A stretch of 64,000 bases of DNA from contig CAZOJJ010000007.1 in the NCBI GenBank assembly GCA_964580105.1, positions 26,985 through 90,984 of the forward strand, written 5' to 3'. Numbering within the stretch: the stretch's first letter is position 1; every line of letters begins with the position of its first letter. Shown here one piece after another: positions 1 to 6,678 of this stretch. The notes beneath the pieces are model-generated. The model did no database searches and had not been told where the DNA came from. It was given only the letters and a program-made list of their open reading frames with translations. The stretch comes from CAZOJJ01 sp964580105 (lineage in GTDB: Bacteria; Bacteroidota; Rhodothermia; Rhodothermales; Rubricoccaceae). Position numbers and translations under genes: made by a program.

Positions 1-437
1 TCGCCGCCGAGGCTGCCGGCGTCGAGGCCGTCGAGCTTGACGAGCTTGTCGCGGAGGTCCACCACCAGCCGCTCGGCCGTCTTCTTGCCGACGCCGGGGA
101 TGCGCGTGAGCATCGCCGCGTCGCCCGAGACGACCACGTCGCGCAGCTCCGACGGGTTCATGGCCGAGAGCGCGGCCAGCGCCAGCTTCGGCCCCACGCC
201 CGAGACGCCGATCATCGTCTCGAAGAGCGTCCGCTCGGCGTCCGTGGCGAAGCCGTAGAGCGTGTGGCTGTCCTCGCGGACGATCAGCGTGGTGAGCAGC
301 CGGGCCGGCTGGCCCACGGCGGGGAGCTTGTCGTACGACGAAGCGGGGATGAGGAGGTGGTAGCCGAGCCCCTGCACGTCGATGACGGCGTCGGTGGGGT
401 GCTTCTCGGCGAGGGTGCCGGAGACGTAGGCGATCAC
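1..437 (-). CDS. ruvA: Holliday junction branch migration protein RuvA (3' end outside window)
   Basis: RuvA binds four-way junctions as a tetramer and loads the RuvB motor during recombinational repair. The visible 145 residues hold the N-terminal OB fold (VIAYVSGTL start, LGYHLLIP) and both helix-hairpin-helix motifs (IGVSGVGPKLALAAL and IPGVGKKTAERLVVDL). I chose the GTG at 435-437 because it gives the family's usual short N-terminus. The C-terminal domain that contacts RuvB lies beyond base 1. No Shine-Dalgarno sequence is seen. Identification is firm from the tandem HhH pattern. Confidence 0.95.
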   Translation of the reverse strand, partial: MIAYVSGTLAEKHPTDAVIDVQGLGYHLLIPASSYDKLPAVGQPARLLTTLIVREDSHTLYGFATDAERTLFETMIGVSGVGPKLALAALSAMNPSELRDVVVSGDAAMLTRIPGVGKKTAERLVVDLRDKLVKLDGLDAGSLGG

Positions 438-553
438 GGCGGAGGCGGTGGGTGCAAAAGCCCGGCAAGATACCGGCGCGGGGTGACAGCGCCGCGTCGC
501 CCCGCTGCGGCTCGGTGCCTGCTCCTCCGGCTTCCCGGAGGCGGGCCTACCGA

Positions 554-591
554 CTCCGCCCGCCTCGGCGGCTTCACCGAGGCGGGCGGAG
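554..591. repeat. Perfect 15-bp inverted repeat
   Basis: The arms CTCCGCCCGCCTCGG (554-568) and CCGAGGCGGGCGGAG (577-591) pair perfectly around an 8-nt loop. No T-tract follows on either strand, so it is not a classical intrinsic terminator. The CCGAGGCGGGC core recurs as a hairpin at 1375-1407. The same 11-mer can arise in coding DNA here, so the match alone is weak. Confidence 0.8.
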
Positions 592-669
592 CCGAAAGGA
601 ATGGGCGTAAGCACGTCGTCCCTGTCCCAGCGGCCCCGTCAACGCGCCCACCGGTCGATCACCTTCGAT

Positions 670-701
670 GTCATCCCGGCCCCCGCGCCGGGATCTCCAA
701 A
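670..701 (+). repeat. Palindromic GTCATCCCG/CGGGATCTCCAAA element, copy 1
   Basis: It begins GTCATCCCGG and ends CCGGGATCTCCAAA, with an inner inverted repeat (CCCGG...CCGGG). The same ends appear at 1241-1271 in this orientation and at 1294-1344 reversed. It resembles dispersed REP-type intergenic palindromes. Confidence 0.75.
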
Positions 702-870
702 GAACACCGGGGCGGACAGGAGACTGGAGCTTTACCGCGCAGCCCTTCGGCTTTCTGCGGGACGCCTCGCCCCGCAGGCGGGATGATGGCCCAGGACCGG
801 CACGACGACGAGGCCGGCTCACCGCTGGAGTCGGTCCCGCTCCGCACCGAGGCGCACAGGATGGGACAGG

Positions 871-1176
871 TCAGAAGGGGCGAGCATCCTCCGTCCACAG
901 GTCCCGGAAGTCCGGGTTGTGCGTTTCGACCAGGGCCGTCTTCCAGTCCCGCCGCCAGCGCTTGAGGCGCTTCTCGCGGGCGAGAGCCTCGTGCACCTCG
1001 GCAAACGCTTCGACGTGGACCAGCTTATGGACGTGGTAGCGGTCGGTAAAGCCTTCAACGGCGCCGGTCTTGTGCTCGGCCATCCGCTGCGCCAGGTCGC
1101 TCGTCACGCCGACGTAGTAGACGGTATTCCACGCGTTCGTCAGGATGTAGACGTAGTACGTGCGCGGAGCCGTCAT
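871..1176 (-). CDS. Small GIY-YIG nuclease-family protein (YhbQ-like)
   Basis: This 101-residue single-domain protein belongs to the GIY-YIG superfamily, whose members cut DNA or RNA. The signature appears as YYVYIL and, after the spacer, YYVGVT. An RMAEHK segment follows, then an EALAREKRLKRW block that carries the family's conserved Arg and Glu. The ATG at 1174-1176 starts directly before the first motif strand; an upstream start at 1209 would add an unconserved tail. It stands alone between ruvA and nadE, with palindromic elements of one family on both sides (670-701 and 1241-1344). The cellular role of such small GIY-YIG proteins is mostly unknown. Confidence 0.85.
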   Translation of the reverse strand: MTAPRTYYVYILTNAWNTVYYVGVTSDLAQRMAEHKTGAVEGFTDRYHVHKLVHVEAFAEVHEALAREKRLKRWRRDWKTALVETHNPDFRDLWTEDARPF

Positions 1177-1240
1177 GGCGGGTTCATCCAGGTAGCAGGT
1201 CCCCTGCAATAGTAGGGCAAACGACCATGCCTATTCCAAT

Positions 1241-1344
1241 GTCATCCCGCACTTGATGCGGGATCTCCAAATCAAACCGTCGAAGCAACACCGTTTGGAG
1301 ATCCCGAAAGCGAAGCTTCCCGAAGGAATCAAGCCCGGGATGAC
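1241..1344. repeat. Head-to-head pair of GTCATCCCG palindromic elements (copies 2 and 3)
   Basis: Copy 2 (1241-1271) runs from GTCATCCCG to GGGATCTCCAAA. Copy 3 (1294-1344) is inverted, from TTTGGAGATCCC to CGGGATGAC. Together they form a large compound inverted repeat with about 22 nt between the inner arms. Copy 3 carries an extra internal segment of roughly 20 nt relative to copy 2. Both lie upstream of the GIY-YIG gene and downstream of nadE. Confidence 0.8.
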
Positions 1345-1374
1345 GTCGAGGGGGAGCGGGTGGGCGGAGCGCTA

Positions 1375-1407
1375 CCGAGGCGGGCGGGGTCAGTAGGCCC
1401 GCCTCGG
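1375..1407. repeat. 11-bp-stem hairpin
   Basis: CCGAGGCGGGC (1375-1385) pairs with GCCCGCCTCGG (1397-1407) around an 11-nt loop. It lies just past the nadE stop codon and may act as its terminator, although no T-run follows. The core matches the hairpin at 554-591. Confidence 0.65.
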
Positions 1408-1420
1408 GCGAGGCGCGGAG

Positions 1421-1454
1421 TGGCTCAGCCCTCCGCGTGGCTCAGCCCTCCGCG
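1421..1454. repeat. 17-bp tandem duplication over the nadE stop codon
   Basis: TGGCTCAGCCCTCCGCG occurs twice in direct tandem (1421-1437 and 1438-1454). The nadE stop (TCA at 1442-1444 on this strand) lies inside the second copy, so the last codons and stop of nadE are duplicated downstream. Confidence 0.9.
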
Positions 1455-3184
1455 TCCGTAGCCGAAGCGGCGAAGGCCTCCACTACCTCCGCCGCGCCGC
1501 CCGGCTCGACGCGCGTGCGCTGCATCACGATGGGCAGCCGGCGCCCGACGCCGAACGCCTTCGGGCTCACCCGCAGACCCGGCGCGGCCTGCCGCCGCTT
1601 GTACTCGCTCCGGTCCACCATCCGGATCACCCGCTCCACCAGCGCCCGGTCGTACCCCGTCGCTGCGACGATGGCGTCGGTGTCCTGGTGCGCCTCGACG
1701 TAGCCTTCGAGGATCGCGTCGAGCACGTCGTAGGGCGGGAGGGAGTCCTGGTCCACCTGCCCCGGCTTGAGCTCGGCGCTCGGCGGCTTCGTGATCGTGC
1801 TCTCCGGGATGAGCGCGCGTCCGGCCCGGTCGTTGATGTACCGCGCGAGCTGGTAGACCTCCGTCTTGAACACGTCCGCCAGCACGGCGAGGCCGCCCGA
1901 CATGTCGCCGTAGAGCGTGGCGTAGCCGACGGCCATCTCGCTCTTGTTGCCGGTGGTGAGGAGGAGGTAGCCGAACTTGTTCGAGACGGCCATCAGCGTG
2001 ACGCCGCGCGTGCGGGCCTGGACGTTCTCCTCGGCCACGCCGTCGGCGCTGCCGCCCTCGGTCCCGGCGAAGAGCGGCGCGAGCATCTGCTCGAAGGCGT
2101 CCACCGCCGGGCGGATCGAGATGGCGTGGAACTCGATGCCGAGGTTGTCGGCCAGCGCCTCGGAGTCGGTCACGGAGCCGGGCGACGAGTACTTCGACGG
2201 CATCGTGATGCCGACGACGCGCTCCGGCCCGAGGGCGATCACGGCGAGCGCGCACGTCAGCGCCGAGTCGATGCCGCCGGAGAGGCCGACGAGCACCTTC
2301 TCGAACACGCCCGGCCCCGTCTTCTCGACGTAGTCGCGGATGCCGAGGACGAGCGCGTCGTGGATCTGGGCGATGGGCTCCGGCTCGTCCTCCAGGTGCT
2401 CGGCGACGGGCGCGAGGTCGTCGGTGTCCCACACGTGGAAGGCGTCTTGAAAGGGCGCCGCGCGCCAGAGGATCGTGCCGTCGGCGGCGTGGACCCGGCT
2501 GTCGCCGTCGAAGATCAGCTCGGTGTTGGCGCCGAGCTGGTTGACGTAGACGAACGGGACGCCGTGCTCGCGGCAGCTCGCCCGGATGAGCCGCGTCCGC
2601 TCCGCCGGCTTGCCGACGGCGAACGGGCTGGCCGACAGGTTGACGAACAGGTCGATGCCGAGTGCCGCCAGCTCGTCGATGGGGTTGGCGGCGTAGAGGT
2701 GGTAAGGCGCCTGCTCCTCGTTGTTCCACATGTCCTCGCAGACGTGAACGCCGAGGCGGAGGCCCCGGAACGGGATCACCTTCCGCTCCCGGCACGGCTC
2801 GAAGTAGCGGTACTCGTCGAACACGTCGTAGGTCGGGAGCAGCGTCTTCGAGACGGCGTCCGCGACGCGGCCGTCCTCGATCAGGAGGGCGCTGTTGTAG
2901 AGGCGCTTGCCGTGCGGGGTCTCGTTGCGGACGGGCGCGCCGACGAGCAGCCCGAGGCCGGCCGGCGCCCTCCGCGCGAGGTATTCGACGGCGTCGTCCA
3001 CGTCGTCGAGGAAGGAGGGCCGGTCGAGGAGGTCCTGCGGTGGGTAGCCGGTGACGCAGAGCTCGGGGAAGACGGCGAGGTCCGCGCCCGCCTCGGCGGC
3101 GCGGCGGGCGGCGTCGAGGACGAGCGCCGCGTTCCCGGCGAGGTCGCCGACGGTGGGGTTGATCGGGCAGAGGGCGATCTTCAT
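1442..3184 (-). CDS. nadE: Glutamine-dependent NAD+ synthetase
   Basis: It makes NAD+ from deamido-NAD+, ATP and glutamine in the last step of NAD biosynthesis. The 580-residue protein has an N-terminal nitrilase-type glutaminase domain with the expected triad: Glu41 in FPELCVTGYPP, Lys113 in SKTLLPTYDVF and Cys149 in HVCEDMW. The C-terminal synthetase domain has the ATP-binding P-loop SGGIDS at 302-307 and a TTGNKSE motif. Length is normal for the two-domain form. Ammonia is therefore channelled internally and no separate glutaminase is needed. The ATG gives the usual MKIALCPINPTVGD start. The 3' end carries a 17-bp tandem duplication including the stop. Confidence 0.96.
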   Translation of the reverse strand: MKIALCPINPTVGDLAGNAALVLDAARRAAEAGADLAVFPELCVTGYPPQDLLDRPSFLDDVDDAVEYLARRAPAGLGLLVGAPVRNETPHGKRLYNSALLIEDGRVADAVSKTLLPTYDVFDEYRYFEPCRERKVIPFRGLRLGVHVCEDMWNNEEQAPYHLYAANPIDELAALGIDLFVNLSASPFAVGKPAERTRLIRASCREHGVPFVYVNQLGANTELIFDGDSRVHAADGTILWRAAPFQDAFHVWDTDDLAPVAEHLEDEPEPIAQIHDALVLGIRDYVEKTGPGVFEKVLVGLSGGIDSALTCALAVIALGPERVVGITMPSKYSSPGSVTDSEALADNLGIEFHAISIRPAVDAFEQMLAPLFAGTEGGSADGVAEENVQARTRGVTLMAVSNKFGYLLLTTGNKSEMAVGYATLYGDMSGGLAVLADVFKTEVYQLARYINDRAGRALIPESTITKPPSAELKPGQVDQDSLPPYDVLDAILEGYVEAHQDTDAIVAATGYDRALVERVIRMVDRSEYKRRQAAPGLRVSPKAFGVGRRLPIVMQRTRVEPGGAAEVVEAFAASATDAEG

Positions 3185-3236
3185 CGCGGAGGAGAGGCGG
3201 CGGGAGCGACACCAACCCGGGACCGCGCCCGAAGGT

Positions 3237-3926
3237 TCACCGGCCGCCCAGCAGTGGATACGGATTGATCGGCTGGCCGTCCCAGAAGTTCGCCGGGTCG
3301 GCCGCGGTCCACATCGCGAAGTGGAGGTGGTGGTTGCCCGGCGCGGCGTTGCCCGAGTCGCCCACGGCGCCGATCACCTGCCCGCGCCGGACGCGCTGCC
3401 CGGCGGCCAGCCCACGGGCGTAGGCGTCGAGGTGGGCGTAGTAGTAGACCGTCCGGCCGTCGTCGCCGAGCTGGTAGATCGTCCGCCCGCCCTGGTCGCT
3501 GTCGAAGAGGCGGAGGACGCGTCCGTCGGCGGCGGCGAAGACGGGCGTGCCGCGCGGCGCGAGGATGTCGAGGGCGTCGTGCGTGCGCCCCCGGCCGCGC
3601 GCGTCGTCGAACGTGTCGAGGAGGTCCTCGGGCCGAACGCCCGCAACGGGGATCACGAGGCCCGAGGGCGCCACGACGGGCGGAGCGGGGGGCTCGGCCA
3701 CGGCCGCCTCGGCGGTGTCGAGACGGAGGCTGTCGCCTGCCGCGACGGGCGGGCCGACGTCGCGGAGCGAGTCGCCGGCGGCGACGGAGTCCGGAGCGAA
3801 AACGGGCGCGTCGCCGCGCGGGGCGAGGGTGCAGGCGCCGCGCAGCATCCAGCCGACGACCAGCGCGAGGAGGACGAGCCCGGCCGTCCGCAGCCCCTCC
3901 GCGAGCCCCTGCCGGTCCACCGCCAT
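3237..3926 (-). CDS. M23-family metallopeptidase, membrane-anchored
   Basis: This is a LytM/M23 zinc peptidase-like protein, probably acting on peptidoglycan or as an activator of cell-wall hydrolases. Of its 229 residues, 13-29 form one membrane-spanning or signal-anchor segment, followed by an acidic Pro/Ala-rich linker (about 35-90). The C-terminal M23 domain has the metal-ligand pattern His116-x3-Asp120 (THDALDI) and HLHF with His202, plus YYYAH at His165, so it looks catalytically complete. Its start codon is 1 nt from the stop of the upstream metallophosphoesterase gene, so the two are probably translationally coupled. Confidence 0.88.
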   Translation of the reverse strand: MAVDRQGLAEGLRTAGLVLLALVVGWMLRGACTLAPRGDAPVFAPDSVAAGDSLRDVGPPVAAGDSLRLDTAEAAVAEPPAPPVVAPSGLVIPVAGVRPEDLLDTFDDARGRGRTHDALDILAPRGTPVFAAADGRVLRLFDSDQGGRTIYQLGDDGRTVYYYAHLDAYARGLAAGQRVRRGQVIGAVGDSGNAAPGNHHLHFAMWTAADPANFWDGQPINPYPLLGGR

Positions 3927-3927
3927 C

Positions 3928-4752
3928 TCAGTCGCGGCCGTTGGCCGGGACCGGCTCCGGGACCGGCTCGGGCGTCGCCTCGGGCGTCGCCTCGGGCGTC
4001 GCCTCGGGCGTCCGCGCCAGCTCGAAGAGCCGGAACGGCGGGCGGTCCGGGAACGCCTTCTTCAGCACCGGGACGGACACGTTGTAGACGGGCACGCCCG
4101 CGCTGGTGGCCCCCTCGGGCGCGCCGGCGTGGGCGTGCCCGTGGAACGCGGCGGCGACGGCGTGCCGGTTGAGCGGCTCCTCCAGCCGGCCCGACCCACA
4201 GAACGGATAAATCTCCTCCGGCTCGCCGACGACGGTCCCCACGATGGGCGCGTAGTGGAGGAGGACGACGGCCTGCTCCACGCGGTGCTCCGTTTCGAGC
4301 CGGCTCAGCGCGGCGTCGAGGCGGAGGGCCTCGTCCACGGCGGCCTGTACGAACGCCTTGATGGGGGCCTCGCCCCAGGCCGAGAGCGCCCACCGCCCGA
4401 ACCCGCCGCCGAACCCCTTGGTCCCGGCGAAGCCGACGCCACCGACGACGCAGCTGCCGCCGTCGAGGAGCTGCACCTTTGCGTGGTCGAGCGCCTCGCA
4501 CACGGCGTCGGCCTGGCCGGCCTCGTGGTCGTGGTTGCCGAGGACGGCGAGGACGGGGACGCTGCAGTGCTGGTGGAGGTCCTGGGCCAGCAGCTCGGCC
4601 TCCTCCACCTGGCCGTAGTCGGTCAGGTCGCCGCAGAGGAGGAGCACGTCGGCCGCCTCGGAGACGGCCTCGAAGAGGGCGGCGTGCTTGCCGGCGCCGT
4701 GCCTGTCGTAGTGGAGGTCGGCGACGGCGGCGATGCGGAGCGGGGCCTCCAT
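3928..4752 (-). CDS. Calcineurin-like metallophosphoesterase
   Basis: This 274-residue protein is a predicted two-metal phosphoesterase. The family's motif blocks are all visible: ADLHYD (D12, H14), CGDLTD, LGNHDHE, LLHYAP and the C-terminal FHGHAHAG. Substrate is unknown; the family includes phosphodiesterases, protein phosphatases and UDP-sugar hydrolases. No signal peptide is seen, so it is likely cytoplasmic. The tail repeats TPEA and ends PEPVPEPVP, encoded by a 12-bp tandem repeat near 3960-4014. It is the first gene of a two-gene unit with the M23 peptidase. Confidence 0.88.
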   Translation of the reverse strand: MEAPLRIAAVADLHYDRHGAGKHAALFEAVSEAADVLLLCGDLTDYGQVEEAELLAQDLHQHCSVPVLAVLGNHDHEAGQADAVCEALDHAKVQLLDGGSCVVGGVGFAGTKGFGGGFGRWALSAWGEAPIKAFVQAAVDEALRLDAALSRLETEHRVEQAVVLLHYAPIVGTVVGEPEEIYPFCGSGRLEEPLNRHAVAAAFHGHAHAGAPEGATSAGVPVYNVSVPVLKKAFPDRPPFRLFELARTPEATPEATPEATPEPVPEPVPANGRD

Positions 4753-4874
4753 CAGGGAAAGGCGGATTGACGGGAGGGGCTGAACAGAAGGGCGTGGCGC
4801 CCCGTTGGAAGCGGGCGCCTCCCGTTACACGTCGCCGGAGCGGGTCAGGTCCCTCGCCCGCCTCCCCGCCCCTC

Positions 4875-5708
4875 ATGACGACCACCGGCCCCTACCTCGA
4901 CTCCGCCGACCTCGACGCCTCCGCGCGGTTCTACCAGCGCGTGCTCGGCGTCCTCCGCGAGGCCGGGGTCCCCTTCCTCGTCGGCGGCACGTACGCCTTC
5001 ACGAGCTACACCGGCATCGGCCGGCGGACGAAGGACATCGACCTCTTCGTCCGCCCCGAGGACTGCGACGCCGCCCTCGCCGCCCTCGCCGCCGACGGCT
5101 TCGGCACGCAGAAGCCGTACCCCCACTGGCTCGCGAAGGCGCACTACGGCGAGGACTTCGTGGACCTCATCTACCGCTCCGGTAACGGCATCTCGGCCGT
5201 GGACGACGGCTGGTTCGAGCGCGCCACCGAGGCCGAGGTGCTCGACGTGCCCGTGCTCCTCTGCCCGCCCGAGGAAGTGCTCTGGACCAAGGCGTTCATC
5301 ATGGAGCGCGAGCGCTTCGACGGCGCCGACGTGGCCCACCTCCTCCTCGCCGCCGCTCCCCGGATGGACTGGAAGCTGCTCCTCTACCGCTTCGGCGCCG
5401 ACTGGCGGATCCTCCTGGCCCACCTCACCCTCTTCGGCTACGTCTTCCCCTCGGAGCGCAACCGCATCCCGCGCGAGGTGATGCAGGTGCTCCTCGCCCG
5501 CCTCCACCGCGAGGTCGAGGCGCCGCCGCCGCCGGAGCGCGTCTGCCTGGGCACCCTCCTCTCACGCGGCCAGTACCTCGTGGACGTGGACGAGCGCGGG
5601 TTCTCTGACGGCCGCCTCCGCCCGGACATCGCGATGACCGCCGAGGACATCGCCCATTGGACCGCCGCCATCCCCGACGCCGACCGCCCGACGCAGCGGC
5701 TCGTCTGA
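4875..5708 (+). CDS. Nucleotidyltransferase-fold protein
   Basis: The 277-residue protein has the start of a minimal nucleotidyltransferase fold: FLVGGTYAF, then RRTKDIDLFV, which supplies the paired aspartates of the DxD metal site. The rest is helical and unlike characterised transferases. Related proteins are annotated as nucleotidyltransferases of unknown substrate, some serving as toxin or abortive-infection components (AbiEii-like), but no partner gene lies beside it. The ATG at 4875 follows a promoter-like spacer and gives a sensible N-terminus. Function beyond the fold is not predictable. Confidence 0.75.
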   Translation: MTTTGPYLDSADLDASARFYQRVLGVLREAGVPFLVGGTYAFTSYTGIGRRTKDIDLFVRPEDCDAALAALAADGFGTQKPYPHWLAKAHYGEDFVDLIYRSGNGISAVDDGWFERATEAEVLDVPVLLCPPEEVLWTKAFIMERERFDGADVAHLLLAAAPRMDWKLLLYRFGADWRILLAHLTLFGYVFPSERNRIPREVMQVLLARLHREVEAPPPPERVCLGTLLSRGQYLVDVDERGFSDGRLRPDIAMTAEDIAHWTAAIPDADRPTQRLV

Positions 5709-5741
5709 GTGCGGAGGGAAGCGCCTCCCATTCCGCCCTCG

Positions 5742-6608
5742 TCATTTCGCACGCCGAACTCGAACCAGGCCCTCCTGCGCCACGCTCGCCACGAGGCGGC
5801 CGCCGCGGTCGTGGAGCGTGCCGCGCGTGAAGCCCAGGGCGCCGGAGGCGCTGGGGCTCTCCATGGTGTAGAGGTGCCAGTCGCGCGCGCGGAAGGGGCG
5901 GTGGAACCAGATCGCGTGGTCGAGGCTGGCGGCCTGGATCTCGGGCTGGAAGTACGTGCGCCCGTGTGGGAGGAGGGCGGCGCCGAGGAGGCCGTAGTCC
6001 GAGGCGTAAGCCATGACGGCCTGCTGCATGAGCGGCCCGCCCGGCACGTCGCCCGAGGCGCGCACCCAGGTGTACTGCCGCGGCTGGCGCGGCTCCGGCG
6101 CGAAGGGGTGGACGGGGTCCACGGGCCTGAACTCCATCGGCCGCTCGGTGGTGTAGACCGCCCGCTGCGGCTCCGGGATCAACGTGGCGATCTGCCGTGC
6201 CAGCTCCACGTCGGACGGCAGGCCCTCGGGGCCGGGCACGCCCGCCGGCATCGGCGCCTGGTGGTCGAGTCCGTCCTCCTCGCGGTGGAACGAGACGGCC
6301 ATGTTGAAGATGGGCCGGCCGTGCTGGATGGCCGTCACGCGGCGCGTGGTGAACGAGCCGCCGTCGCGGAGGCGCTCGACCTCGTAGATGATCGGCCTCT
6401 CGACGTCGCCCGGCAGGAGGAAGTAGGCGTGGAGCGAGTGGGCGAAGCGCGCCTCCTCCACCGTCCGCCCGGCGGCGACGAGGGCCTGGGCGAGTACCTG
6501 CCCGCCGAAGACGCGCTTCGAGCCGAGGAAGCGGTTCTGCCCCCGGAAGATGTTGACCTCGATGGGTTCGAGGTCGAGCAGGTCGAGGAGATCGGCGAGG
6601 GGAGTCAT
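5742..6608 (-). CDS. tesB: Acyl-CoA thioesterase II
   Basis: It hydrolyses medium- and long-chain acyl-CoA to free fatty acid and CoA in the cytoplasm. The 288-residue length and two hotdog domains match TesB. Recognisable segments are VFGGQVLAQAL near residue 36, AYFLLPGD, and YASDYGLLGAAL carrying the expected catalytic Asp, followed by LDHAIWFHRPF. The ATG at 6606-6608 is chosen because the family starts with a short leucine-rich helix such as DLLDLLDLEPIE. It lies downstream of the amidohydrolase gene on the same strand with a 70-nt gap. Confidence 0.93.
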   Translation of the reverse strand: MTPLADLLDLLDLEPIEVNIFRGQNRFLGSKRVFGGQVLAQALVAAGRTVEEARFAHSLHAYFLLPGDVERPIIYEVERLRDGGSFTTRRVTAIQHGRPIFNMAVSFHREEDGLDHQAPMPAGVPGPEGLPSDVELARQIATLIPEPQRAVYTTERPMEFRPVDPVHPFAPEPRQPRQYTWVRASGDVPGGPLMQQAVMAYASDYGLLGAALLPHGRTYFQPEIQAASLDHAIWFHRPFRARDWHLYTMESPSASGALGFTRGTLHDRGGRLVASVAQEGLVRVRRAK

Positions 6609-6678
6609 AGGCAAACGAGGAAAGGAAGAGGAACGGGGAGGCTTCGTTTCCTCCACGCCGCCTTTCCTACCTCCTCTC

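Larger units (their letters stand above)
438..870. other. Repeat-bearing intergenic region between ruvA and GIY-YIG gene
   Basis: No supported gene is seen. It holds a perfect 15-bp-stem hairpin (554-591) and one copy of a GTCATCCCG...CGGGATCTCCAAA palindromic element (670-701). Several frames stay open only because stop codons are rare at this GC content. Confidence 0.6.
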
